Positions 51,137 to 60,633 of a stretch of DNA of 64,000 nt are shown in pieces (positions within the stretch are counted from its first letter, which is position 1; the number at the start of each line of letters is the position of its first letter). Origin of the DNA: UBA993 sp964485855. GTDB taxonomy: Bacteria; Bacillota; Dethiobacteria; DTU022. The notes under the pieces are model-generated. The model was given only the letters and a program-made list of their open reading frames with translations, did not search any database and had not been told where the DNA came from. The position numbers and the translations under genes are program-made. The stretch spans positions 1 through 64,000 of the forward strand of contig CAZAKI010000001.1 in assembly GCA_964485855.1 (NCBI GenBank). Reading direction: 5' to 3'.

Positions 51137-54100
51137 CTAATTATCTTTAAGAAATGATTGATAATTATTTCCTCTTTGCTCAATCACCGACCCCTTACCT
51201 AAGATGTTTTCTAACCGCTCGCGGCAAGCAGGGTGATCACGAACCCAAAATTCTTCTGCCAACAATAAAGTTTTGTCATCCTGGCGAAAATAGATACAAA
51301 CCGGCACATTGCCATTTTCTGCTACTAAAGTGTCTTTTAGGTTGGTTAAAAGGTTTTCATCATGCTGTTCATTGATCTCCAAAAGAAAGTATTTATCTTT
51401 ACAGTTTAAGGAATATATTTTTTCCGCAAGTATCTTTACCTCTTCTTCTTCCTTCATATCGGTTCGACCTTCGACAATCACCAGGTTATCTTCACCGATC
51501 AGTGCAGAACATTTTTCGAACAGGTCTGGAAATATAACCACTTCAACACTGCCGGTCAGGTCTTCTAATTTCACAAAAGCCATCTGTTTTTTCGTTTTGG
51601 TATAAAAAATACGAACGGCAACGATGATTCCACCCAGTTTCACATGATGGTTGTCAGCGCTTTCGGAAAGTTCAGCACAACTTGATAAATCGTCATGCTT
51701 TTCCAAGATGCCACGATAAGGTTCCAACGGATGACCAGAAATGTATAAGCCAAGCATTTCTTTCTCCAGGGCGAGTTTTTCCATTTCGTCGAAGGGCTCA
51801 ATTTCAACTAAACGATCGTCAATCATTTCCTCTTGAACTTTATGATCAAGCAAAGAAAACATCGAAATCTGACCGTTGTCTCTTTCCCTTTGATCAGCCT
51901 GGCCATAAGCTAAAACATCATCTAAAATTGCCAGATACTGAGACCTGTGCCCGCCCAGCAAATCGAAAGCACCACATTTTATTAGGCTTTCCAATACCTT
52001 TCGATTACAGAGCCTTAAATCAATCCTGGATACAAAATCACGTAGTGACTGAAACTTGCCTCCATTGCTACGGGCTTGAATGATTGAATCAATCGCACCG
52101 AGACCTACATTTTTAACCGCAGCAAGGCCAAATCTTATTCGTTTTTCACCAATCACCGTAAAATGTTCTTCACTTTCATTGATATCCGGTGGTAAAACTT
52201 CAATCCCCATACGACGGCAATCAGCGATATAGAGAGCAACCTTATCGCTGTTAGCATAATATACTGTCATTAATGCCGACATATATTCAACCGGATAATT
52301 TGCTTTCAGGTAGGCAGTTTGATACGCGATTAGGGCATAAGCAGCCGCATGAGATTTATTGAACCCATATGACGCAAACTTTAAGATTAAATCGTAAATC
52401 TTGATTGCCAACTCTTTTGAATATCCGCTATTCAAACAACCTTCAACAAACATTTCCTGCTGTTGATCTAAAAGATCTTTTTTCTTTTTTCCGATAGCCC
52501 GCCGGAGCAGATCAGCCTGGCTAAGCGTAAAACCGGCCATCCTGGCAGCTATTTCCATCACCTGTTCCTGGTAAACAATCACACCGTAAGTTTCATTGAG
52601 AATCGGTTCCAGGACAGGGTGAGCATATTTAATTTTCTTCTGTCCATGTTTACTTTTGATAAAAACCGGTATCTGCTCCATCGGGCCAGGCCGGTAAAGC
52701 GCTACAACCGCAATAATATCTTCAAATTTATTTGGCATCAGTTCCCGAAGTACAGAACGCATGCCAGTGCTCTCAAGTTGAAATACTCCAGTTGTTTCCC
52801 CCTGGGATAATAGTTCATAGGTATTTTTATCCTGAAGGGTAATTTCTTCGATATTAATTTTTTTACCGATCCGCTTATTGATATTTTTAAGCGCTTCACC
52901 AACAATACTGAGTGTCTTTAAGCCCAGAAAATCCATTTTTAGTAAGCCCAGATCTTCCAGGGTCATCATCGGGAATTGAGTCACCACTGCGCTGTCAGAC
53001 GTTTTATAGAGCGGAACCTGATTAACTAAGGGTTCTTTGGATATTACAACACCTGCCGCATGCGTCGAAGCATGCCTGGGCATTCCTTCTACTGCCATCG
53101 ATGTATCAAGCAGCTTTCGGTAAGGTTCTTCCTGGTATTTCGACTGCAATTCCCTATTCTGTTCAAGAGCCCTGGCGATTGTCATCTTCGGCTCCATGGG
53201 AATAAGCTTTGCAATTTTGTCTACTTCGGCATAGGGTATCGCCATTGCCCTACCAACATCACGCACCGCAGCCCTGGCAGCCATTGTTCCAAAAGTGATT
53301 ATTTGGGCAACCTTTTCCTGCCCGTATTTTTCGCAGACGTAAGCCAAAATGCGATCTCTTTTATCATCGCAGAAATCTATATCGATGTCAGGCATAGAAA
53401 TCCGTTCGGGATTTAGAAACCTTTCAAACAGCAAACCATACCGCAGCGGTTCAATATTAGTTATACCGAGACAATATGCAACCAGGCTACCTGCCGCCGA
53501 ACCCCTTCCCGGTCCGACGATTACTGAAGATTTTTTTGCATATTCAATCAGATCCCAGACTATCAGGAAATAATTAGCATAATCCATCTGGCAGATTACT
53601 GTCAATTCATAATTTAGCCGTTTAATTAATTCTTCGTTTACTTCCGAATATCGTTTGTAGAGGCGTTCAAAACAGAGTTCTTTTAAATAATCACCTGCTT
53701 TAATCTCTTTTGGCAGAGGGTACGATGGTAAATGTCTTTGGTTAAAATCTCTTTCTACATTGCAACGTTCAGCAATGATCAATGTGTTATCAATGGCTTC
53801 AGGGCAATCGGCAAAACGGGAGATCATTTCATCAGCAGTTTTCAAATAAAATTCAGGAGATTCAAAACGCATCCGTTCAGTTTCATCAATAGTTTTACCG
53901 GTTTGAATGCAGAGTAATACATCATGAACCATTGCATCTTCCCGTGATAAATAATGAACGTCATTTGATGCAACCAAAGGTATATTCAGTTCTGAGGCAA
54001 TTTTTTTCAGTTCGGCATTAACAATTTTTTGTTCAGGCAAATTGTGATCATGAAGTTCTAGAAAAAAATTGTTTGTCCCAAAAATATCTTGATAAGATGC

Positions 54101-54583
54101 AGCAGCCTCTTTAGCCGCTTCAATTTGGCCACTAAGAATATTTGTTGGAATTTCACCGGCCAAACATGCGCTCATCCCAATTAATCCCTCACTGTGGGCA
54201 GCCAGTAGCTCGCGATCAATGCGCGGCTTATAATAAAATCCCTCAATGTAACCTGCAGACACTAGCTTCATCAAATTTTTATATCCTGTTTCATTTTCAG
54301 CAAGCAGAAGTAGATGGTATTGAGAATCATCTTTTTTTGCTTCCTTTTGAAAACGTGATCTTTTGGCTAAATAGACCTCACAACCTAGAATCGGTTTAAT
54401 GCCGGCCTTTTTTGCCTCGCGATAGAAATCGATGACTCCAAACATTGTCCCGTGATCGGTTATAGCCAGTGCAGGCATATTCAGAGCCACTGCTTTTTTA
54501 ATCATTTCATCAATCCTGGCTGCCCCGTCCAAAAGGCTATATTCACTGTGACAATGCAAGTGAACAAAATTACCGGTATTCAA
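51137..54583 (-). CDS. dnaE: DNA polymerase III alpha subunit DnaE
   Basis: C-family replicative polymerase, 1148 residues. N-terminal PHP domain with FVHLHCHSEYSLLDG (6-20) and TDHGTMFG, palm with PDIDIDFCDDKRD (two catalytic aspartates) and LLKMDFLGLKTL (third), tandem HhH, and an OB domain (about 980-1070). Length matches DnaE1-type. TTG start behind GGGGGA. polC is not in the window, so its role relative to PolC is open. Confidence 0.97.
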   Translation of the reverse strand: MNTGNFVHLHCHSEYSLLDGAARIDEMIKKAVALNMPALAITDHGTMFGVIDFYREAKKAGIKPILGCEVYLAKRSRFQKEAKKDDSQYHLLLLAENETGYKNLMKLVSAGYIEGFYYKPRIDRELLAAHSEGLIGMSACLAGEIPTNILSGQIEAAKEAAASYQDIFGTNNFFLELHDHNLPEQKIVNAELKKIASELNIPLVASNDVHYLSREDAMVHDVLLCIQTGKTIDETERMRFESPEFYLKTADEMISRFADCPEAIDNTLIIAERCNVERDFNQRHLPSYPLPKEIKAGDYLKELCFERLYKRYSEVNEELIKRLNYELTVICQMDYANYFLIVWDLIEYAKKSSVIVGPGRGSAAGSLVAYCLGITNIEPLRYGLLFERFLNPERISMPDIDIDFCDDKRDRILAYVCEKYGQEKVAQIITFGTMAARAAVRDVGRAMAIPYAEVDKIAKLIPMEPKMTIARALEQNRELQSKYQEEPYRKLLDTSMAVEGMPRHASTHAAGVVISKEPLVNQVPLYKTSDSAVVTQFPMMTLEDLGLLKMDFLGLKTLSIVGEALKNINKRIGKKINIEEITLQDKNTYELLSQGETTGVFQLESTGMRSVLRELMPNKFEDIIAVVALYRPGPMEQIPVFIKSKHGQKKIKYAHPVLEPILNETYGVIVYQEQVMEIAARMAGFTLSQADLLRRAIGKKKKDLLDQQQEMFVEGCLNSGYSKELAIKIYDLILKFASYGFNKSHAAAYALIAYQTAYLKANYPVEYMSALMTVYYANSDKVALYIADCRRMGIEVLPPDINESEEHFTVIGEKRIRFGLAAVKNVGLGAIDSIIQARSNGGKFQSLRDFVSRIDLRLCNRKVLESLIKCGAFDLLGGHRSQYLAILDDVLAYGQADQRERDNGQISMFSLLDHKVQEEMIDDRLVEIEPFDEMEKLALEKEMLGLYISGHPLEPYRGILEKHDDLSSCAELSESADNHHVKLGGIIVAVRIFYTKTKKQMAFVKLEDLTGSVEVVIFPDLFEKCSALIGEDNLVIVEGRTDMKEEEEVKILAEKIYSLNCKDKYFLLEINEQHDENLLTNLKDTLVAENGNVPVCIYFRQDDKTLLLAEEFWVRDHPACRERLENILGKGSVIEQRGNNYQSFLKDN

Positions 54584-54722
54584 TTAATATCCCCCTGTAG
54601 ATGTTTACTCGCCTAGTTAATTTTCGCCTAAATGATGATCAGTTCCTTTAATTAGTAAAGGTTTTTTTCGTTCTCCGGTTATGATAAAATCTATCTGACA
54701 ATTCATATTTGCCTCTAAAATA

Positions 54723-55823
54723 GTGAGCTACAAGGACGTGAAAGTTTTGCTACGGGACCGAGAAACCATTCTTGCTTTGAAAATAATTCTGATCGTGGCA
54801 ACAGTAATCCTTACCACCTGGGTCGTAATCAAACTGGCTCCAGTTATATCCTTAATGATCGTTGCTGTTTTCATCGTTTACACTATAAATCCCCTGGTCA
54901 ATTACTTAATTAAAAACCATTTCAAGCCGGTTATTGCTGCGCTAATCTCATCTATGTTGATCTTAATTGCAGTAATGCTGCTTTTTTATCTTTTAATTCC
55001 CGGCTTAATTTTTGAAATGCGTCAGTTAATCAGTTTTTTAACTACAGAATTCATTCAGGATCTACCCAAAGTCACCGCACAGCTTGAAGAAATCGATCAG
55101 CGTTTTAAACTCGAACTTACTGCTGCCTTTGTTGAGTACGCCAACCAGTTCGTCCATCAGGTGCCAGGTAATATCCAGTTACTGCTACGCAACTTAACCG
55201 CTATCTCCCTGGGTGTAGTTACCCGCATTTGGATCATGCTCGCGCTTGTTTTTCTTGTTTTTTACCTAGTTCAGGATCTTGAAAAAGCAAAACAAAATCT
55301 AACCCTGCTGTTTCCACAGATTTATAAGGAAAATGTCATTCATATTTTAGGTACCGTAGATCTTAAAGTTGGCGCCTATATTAGGGGAACACTCATGAAA
55401 TGCCTTTTTGTCGGTCTTTTGATCTGGACCGGCCTCTCGCTGTTGGGGATGCCTTTCGCGATCTTATTAGGTATTACTGCCGGTCTTTTTAATATTATCC
55501 TCTACATCGGCCCTTTTGCCGCCGCCATTCCAGCTCTTCTCTTAAGCATCATGCCTGCTACTCCAAGTTTTTTCCTGGTCGTGCTCCTCTATCTTATCGT
55601 TCAAATTTTGGATGCATTCCTTTTTACTCCACTGTTTTTGGGTAAAGCTACCGATTTGAGTCCGCTAACCGTTGTAGTTGCCATCTTAATCGGGGCACAG
55701 CTATGGGGTGTACTCGGAATCATCCTCGCTATTCCAATCACGGCAACCCTTAAAGTTCTTCTTGATCATTACTACCTGAAGCAGCGGAAAGCCGAAGAAG
55801 ATGCAACAACCCTTTTGTCTTAA
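54723..55823 (+). CDS. AI-2E-family transporter / YtvI-like permease
   Basis: A 366-residue membrane protein with about eight helices: an N-terminal pair, a long loop (100-150), then FLVFYLVQDLEKAK, GAYIRGTLMKCLFVGLLIW and LYIGPFAAAIPALLLSI. Family members export autoinducer-2 or other small molecules; many have unknown substrates. The GTG at 54723 lacks an SD; a TTG at 54747 behind AAGGA may be used. Its stop overlaps that of convergent trmL (TTAA). Confidence 0.85.
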   Translation: MSYKDVKVLLRDRETILALKIILIVATVILTTWVVIKLAPVISLMIVAVFIVYTINPLVNYLIKNHFKPVIAALISSMLILIAVMLLFYLLIPGLIFEMRQLISFLTTEFIQDLPKVTAQLEEIDQRFKLELTAAFVEYANQFVHQVPGNIQLLLRNLTAISLGVVTRIWIMLALVFLVFYLVQDLEKAKQNLTLLFPQIYKENVIHILGTVDLKVGAYIRGTLMKCLFVGLLIWTGLSLLGMPFAILLGITAGLFNIILYIGPFAAAIPALLLSIMPATPSFFLVVLLYLIVQILDAFLFTPLFLGKATDLSPLTVVVAILIGAQLWGVLGIILAIPITATLKVLLDHYYLKQRKAEEDATTLLS

Positions 55824-56278
55824 ACCATAAAGGGAAAATTAAGCTGTCGTAAAGCTTCATACAGTACTATCGCCACAGAATTACCCAGATTCAATGAACG
55901 TGGAATTTGTGCGATCATTGGAATTCGTAAAACATAATCGGCTTTTCTTAAAATAGTAGGAGCCAAACCTTTTGTTTCACTGCCAAAGATCAGGAAATCA
56001 TCTTGCTTATAGGCAATTCGATCATAACGACTAAGGCTAGTGGTCGAGAAACAAATTAGCCTGGACTGCCCCCTGACAGCTTCCAGTGATAAAAAATCCT
56101 CGTATACGGTCAGGTTCAAATAGGGCCAGTAGTCCAATCCAGAACGGCGGACTTCTTTTTCGGCAATTGAAAAACCGAGAGGTTTGACAAGATGAAGTTT
56201 AGTTCCAGTCAACACACAAGTTCTGGCAATATTTCCTGTGTTTGGTGGTATTTCCGGTTCGACAAGAACAACATTCAT
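55820..56278 (-). CDS. trmL: tRNA (cytidine(34)-2'-O)-methyltransferase TrmL
   Basis: SPOUT methyltransferase modifying the wobble base of tRNA-Leu. The 152-residue protein shows the trefoil-knot motifs PNTGNIARTC, IFGSETKGL and IPRSLNLGNSVAIVLYEALRQ. The ATG overlaps the Lon-like protease stop by 4 nt (ATGA). Confidence 0.93.
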   Translation of the reverse strand: MNVVLVEPEIPPNTGNIARTCVLTGTKLHLVKPLGFSIAEKEVRRSGLDYWPYLNLTVYEDFLSLEAVRGQSRLICFSTTSLSRYDRIAYKQDDFLIFGSETKGLAPTILRKADYVLRIPMIAQIPRSLNLGNSVAIVLYEALRQLNFPFMV

Positions 56279-58707
56279 TGATTATTTAACCTTCTGTTTT
56301 TGATCACTTCAGCTTTTTTATCCGGTTCATTTTTCATAATTTCGTTATAAGCTAATAATTTTTTCATGACTTTATCGTTAAAAGTTCCAGCTTTATATTT
56401 GCCGCTTATATTTTTTTTACCGGTTTCGATTCCTGCCAGCAGGTTTAAACCATCGTCGATATTACTGATAGTATAAATATGAAACTTTTTCTTTCTGACT
56501 GCTTCAACCACTTCTTTTTTGAGCATCAAATTTTTCTTGTTTTGCTCGGGGATGATCACCCCTTGCTTTCCAGTCAATTTTTTTGCTTTGCAGGCTAAGA
56601 AGAAACCCTCTATTTTACTGTTAATACCACCAACAGGCTGAATCTCTCCTTTTTGATTAATTGATCCGGTTACCGCCAGATCCTGGCGCAGGGGAACCTC
56701 GGCTAGGCTTGACAGCAAACAGATTAACTCCGCCGCCGATGCACTGTCACCATCTACTCCGCCATATGATTGCTCGAAGCAGAGCGAAGCAGTCAGATTA
56801 ATTGGAATTTGCGATCCGTAGCGCTCTCCAAGACAGCCACTCAAAATAAGGACTCCTTTATTATGGATTTTTCCGCTCAAATCACTTTCCCGCTCAATAT
56901 TAATTAAACCTTTACGACCCACATAGGTTGATGCTGTTATCCTTGAAGGCCGGCCAAAACTGTAATCACCCTGATCGATAACTGAAAGCGCATTCACCTG
57001 TCCTACTTTTTCTCCTTTCAGATCAATTAGGATTTGACCTTCGTTAATTGCTTCAATAATTTTCTGTTCATATTTATTTGAACGGTAGACCATTTCATTC
57101 AGCGCTTTTTCAACCTGTCGGCGGCTGACCGTTTTAACCCCGTCCAATTCAGCCCAGGTGTCCGCTTCAAATAAAATATCAACAATTTCATTAAACCGAG
57201 TACTTAATTTATCCTGTTTTTCTGCCAATCGGGTACTGTATTCAACTATTTCAGCAACTGCCGATAAATCAAAGTGTCGTAAATTCTGCTTGTTACAGTG
57301 ATAAGATATAAAACCAGCCATTTTTCGAATATTATCTTCCTGCCGTTCCATTTCAATATCAAAATCAGCCTTTATTTTAAACAGCTTCCTGAAATCTTCA
57401 TCGTAATGATAAAGAATTTGATAAAGGTAAGGACTGCCAATCATTACAACTTTCAGGTTGAGAGGAATAGATTGCGGTCTGAGCGTTGCCATTGCCACTA
57501 ATCCAAAGTGTTCTCCAATATTTTCAATGCGGATCTCTCTTGTTCGCAACACTCTTTTTAATACATCCCATGACTGCATAGCAGTTAAAACATCTCTGGC
57601 CTGCAGGATTAAATAGCCACCGTTTGCCTGGTGTAAAGCCCCTGCCTTGATCATCGAAAAATCTGTTACAACCATCCCAAAACGATTCTCATATTCTACC
57701 CTACCCAGCAGATTGTAATAGGAAGGATTAGTTTCATAGACCATTGGAGCGCCTTTAGTTTCACGATTATCAACCAGCAAATTAACAGTATAACGCAATT
57801 CAGCCTGATCCTGACTTTGCCTTCTCAGCCAAAGCATTGAATTCTGCTGCTCCTCTTCTTCTTCACGGAAATCGGCAAGATTGGATAAAACATCATTTTG
57901 ATAATCCTGCAGATATTTAACGATCGAAGGGTAATCAGCATATTCTTCATTAAGTTCGCTGAAAAGATGGCCGATGGCTGCCATACCGATCCGTTGATCG
58001 AGTTTTTTCAATCTTTCTTTAAAATCCTTTTCAACCTTTTGAACCCGTCGCATGACTTCCATCGCTTTGATCTGCACTTCGTTTGATTTTTTCTCCAGCT
58101 CATCTTTTTCATTCTGATCCAACTTGGCATAGTCTTCCTCACTAATTTGTTCACCATTTTGCAGCGGTATGGTTACAAAGCCCGAACTAGTTCTTTTTAA
58201 GGCAAAACCCTGATCCTGGGCAGCCTTACTGAGTTCTTCAAGGAGTAATCCCCTGGCTTCCTGAAATTCTTTGATGAAGATAGACTTCTGCCTTTCATAG
58301 TCATCTCCGTCAAAAGCCTTGGGGATGTTTTGTTTTAAATCTTCAAGCAGTTCCTTGATTTTTGTACAAAAAGAGTAACCTGTGCCGGCCGGAAGGTTTA
58401 AAGCTATCGGTTCACCGGGATGATCAAAATTATAGACATATAACCAGTCATCAGGAACCGGCTCTTCAGCAGAAATTTTTTCGATAATTGATTGAGCATA
58501 GCTTGATTTACCGGTTCCAGTCAGGCCAGTCATAAAAATATTGTAACCATGTTTTTTAATCCGTAAACCAAACTCTGTCGCCTTCACTGCTCGCTCCTGG
58601 CCAATCATTCCTTCGAGCGGTGGGATTTCAGCCGTCGTTTTAAAGTCAATTTCGTTTGGTTCACAAATTAGTCTCAGCTCGTCAACACTTAACTCTTTCC
58701 AGGGCAT
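56275..58707 (-). CDS. Lon-family ATP-dependent protease (AAA_32 type)
   Basis: An 810-residue protease with AAA and Lon catalytic domains but no Lon substrate-binding N-domain. P-loop GLTGTGKSSYA (about 60-70), long coiled-coil insertion (about 120-280), sensor region, then the serine-lysine dyad: YGGVDGDSASAAELICLLS (Ser in GDSAS) and GGINSKIEGFFLA (Lys). ATG at 58707 overlaps the nth stop by one base (TAATG), with GGAGA upstream. Role probably quality control; it is not classic LonA or LonB. Confidence 0.92.
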   Translation of the reverse strand: MPWKELSVDELRLICEPNEIDFKTTAEIPPLEGMIGQERAVKATEFGLRIKKHGYNIFMTGLTGTGKSSYAQSIIEKISAEEPVPDDWLYVYNFDHPGEPIALNLPAGTGYSFCTKIKELLEDLKQNIPKAFDGDDYERQKSIFIKEFQEARGLLLEELSKAAQDQGFALKRTSSGFVTIPLQNGEQISEEDYAKLDQNEKDELEKKSNEVQIKAMEVMRRVQKVEKDFKERLKKLDQRIGMAAIGHLFSELNEEYADYPSIVKYLQDYQNDVLSNLADFREEEEEQQNSMLWLRRQSQDQAELRYTVNLLVDNRETKGAPMVYETNPSYYNLLGRVEYENRFGMVVTDFSMIKAGALHQANGGYLILQARDVLTAMQSWDVLKRVLRTREIRIENIGEHFGLVAMATLRPQSIPLNLKVVMIGSPYLYQILYHYDEDFRKLFKIKADFDIEMERQEDNIRKMAGFISYHCNKQNLRHFDLSAVAEIVEYSTRLAEKQDKLSTRFNEIVDILFEADTWAELDGVKTVSRRQVEKALNEMVYRSNKYEQKIIEAINEGQILIDLKGEKVGQVNALSVIDQGDYSFGRPSRITASTYVGRKGLINIERESDLSGKIHNKGVLILSGCLGERYGSQIPINLTASLCFEQSYGGVDGDSASAAELICLLSSLAEVPLRQDLAVTGSINQKGEIQPVGGINSKIEGFFLACKAKKLTGKQGVIIPEQNKKNLMLKKEVVEAVRKKKFHIYTISNIDDGLNLLAGIETGKKNISGKYKAGTFNDKVMKKLLAYNEIMKNEPDKKAEVIKNRRLNNQ

Positions 58708-59369
58708 TAATTGTCTCTCCTCTCTCGCGCATAACGACATAGCGTCTCCAGGAAACAAGCTAGACAGTCAGGTTTTCGGGCATGGCAAATTTTGCGACCG
58801 TGCCTGATCAGGCGGTGGTGAATTTCTGTCCATTCGCAAATAGGGATCACGGCCTGGAGCTGTTTTTCTACTTCAACAACATTATTACTGTCAGCAAGAC
58901 CAAGCCTTCTACTAACTCTAAAAACATGGGTATCAACTGCAAGAGCCGGTTTTCCAAAAGCGCCGCTGATAATGACATTTGCCGTTTTTCGCCCCACTCC
59001 AGGTAAAGTCATTAATTGATCGAACTCATCTGGAACTTTACCGTCATACCGAGCAACAATAATCCTGCTTGCCGCTACCAGGTAACGACTTTTATTACGA
59101 TAAAGACCGCACCCTTTCAAGTATGGCTCAAGATCCTGAGGTTCCAGGGAAGCTAATGCCTCGATTGAGGGAATGGCTTGGAATAAACCAGCTGTTATCT
59201 TGTTCACCTGTTGATCAGTTGTTTGTGCTGATAAAACAGTGGCAACAAAAAGCTGGTACGGGTTTTGATAATTAAGGCTGGTTTTTGCATCCGGATAATA
59301 GCTTGCAAGTTTAAACCTAATTTGTTCAATTAAATCAGGATTTAAAATATAATTATGCTTTCTGGACAT
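58707..59369 (-). CDS. nth: Endonuclease III
   Basis: Base-excision-repair glycosylase/AP lyase for oxidised pyrimidines. The 220-residue protein has the HhH motif LPGVGRKTANVI with the catalytic lysine, the DTHVFRVSRRLGL aspartate segment, and a C-terminal [4Fe-4S] motif with cysteines spaced 6-2-5 (ICHARKPDCLACFLETLC). Coupled to the Lon-like gene. Confidence 0.96.
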   Translation of the reverse strand: MSRKHNYILNPDLIEQIRFKLASYYPDAKTSLNYQNPYQLFVATVLSAQTTDQQVNKITAGLFQAIPSIEALASLEPQDLEPYLKGCGLYRNKSRYLVAASRIIVARYDGKVPDEFDQLMTLPGVGRKTANVIISGAFGKPALAVDTHVFRVSRRLGLADSNNVVEVEKQLQAVIPICEWTEIHHRLIRHGRKICHARKPDCLACFLETLCRYARERRDN

Positions 59370-59433
59370 AAAACATTATAGATCGGGGTTGACGACAGGT
59401 AAAGAAAAATATCTTTTGCAGCGAAAGACTTTT

Positions 59434-60633
59434 TTATGATCCGCTACGAATGATGCCTCTACTATCTAGAACCTTAATTTCTTCTTCAGAATAATTAAGC
59501 TCAGTTAAGATTTGGCTGCTGTGTTCACCGTGGCGCGGTGGCTGCAGTCTTAAAGTACCTGGGTTTCCGGAAAACAGCAATGGAAAACCTGTTAACAACT
59601 CAACATGATCATTGGCCACCTTATTTTTTAGCCAAAAGTGATTTTCGATGCTGAGAGGATGTTCAACCGATTCATCAAGTGAAAGGACCGGTTCGCAGCA
59701 GGCATCAACTTCCGCAAACGACTTGACCCACTGCTGCCTGGTTTTAGTCTTAAACAACTGTTGTACTTCGATCAGCAATTTCTTCTGTTGTTGCGGATCG
59801 TATTGCTGTCCAATCCATTCCGGATGTTCAACCTTTTGACAAAAACGCTCCCAAAAAACGGGCTCCAAGGCCCCAAGACTGATGTATTTTCGATCTGCAG
59901 TCTGGTAAAGATTATAACAAGCATAAGCACCGGTGATCTGTCCCCGGTTTCGACCGGGAAGCCCTTTTCCATCAAACAATGTGGAAGCGGCATAGGCAAG
60001 CCAGGGCAAAAGCCCCCTGGTCATTGATATATCAACAAAACTTCCTTTTCCGCTCTTATCGCGATCATGTAGGGCCATTAAGATCCCAATTACAGCCATT
60101 AACGAACCGGCGCCAATATCAGCGATTTGAACCGCGGGCATAACCGGTTCGCCACTTTCATTGGCGCTCAGTTCAAGAAGACCGGTAAGGGCAGTGTAAT
60201 TGAGGTCGTGACCGGCTTTGTGCTTAAAACTGCCTAGCTGGCCGTACCCACTAATTGATGCGTAAATCAGCCGGGAATTGACTCCTGCTAAAGAATCGTA
60301 ATCTAAACCCAGTTTCTTCATCACGCCGGGACGAAAACCTTCAACTAAAACATCGGCCTGCTTTATCAGCCGGTAAATTATCTCCCGTCCTTGTTCTGCT
60401 TTTAAGTTAACCGCAAGGCTGCGTTTATTCCGGTTAATCTGTCTGAAAAACGTTCCGCTACCTTCAATTTGGGAACCGATATGACGGGTTGGATCTCCAT
60501 GATCTACATCTTCTATTTTAATCACGTCTGCCCCATAATCACCAAGCAGCATAGTGCATAATGGACCTGGGAGCAAACGGGTCAGGTCTAAAACCAGCAA
60601 ATCATTTAAGAGCGAAGGAACCATAAAGATCAC
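59434..60633 (-). CDS. Class III (CaiB/BaiF) CoA-transferase
   Basis: A 399-residue family III CoA-transferase that moves CoA between carboxylic acids. LDLTRLLPGPLCTMLLGDYGADVIKIE (first 40 residues, in two motifs), VLVEGFRPGVMKKLGLDY, ISGYGQ and GHDLNYTA with the catalytic aspartate. Its GTG overlaps the flavoprotein stop as GTGA, so it is the last coupled gene of the C4-dicarboxylate unit; a succinyl-, malyl- or fumarate-type acid is a plausible substrate, but unproven. Confidence 0.9.
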   Translation of the reverse strand: MIFMVPSLLNDLLVLDLTRLLPGPLCTMLLGDYGADVIKIEDVDHGDPTRHIGSQIEGSGTFFRQINRNKRSLAVNLKAEQGREIIYRLIKQADVLVEGFRPGVMKKLGLDYDSLAGVNSRLIYASISGYGQLGSFKHKAGHDLNYTALTGLLELSANESGEPVMPAVQIADIGAGSLMAVIGILMALHDRDKSGKGSFVDISMTRGLLPWLAYAASTLFDGKGLPGRNRGQITGAYACYNLYQTADRKYISLGALEPVFWERFCQKVEHPEWIGQQYDPQQQKKLLIEVQQLFKTKTRQQWVKSFAEVDACCEPVLSLDESVEHPLSIENHFWLKNKVANDHVELLTGFPLLFSGNPGTLRLQPPRHGEHSSQILTELNYSEEEIKVLDSRGIIRSGS

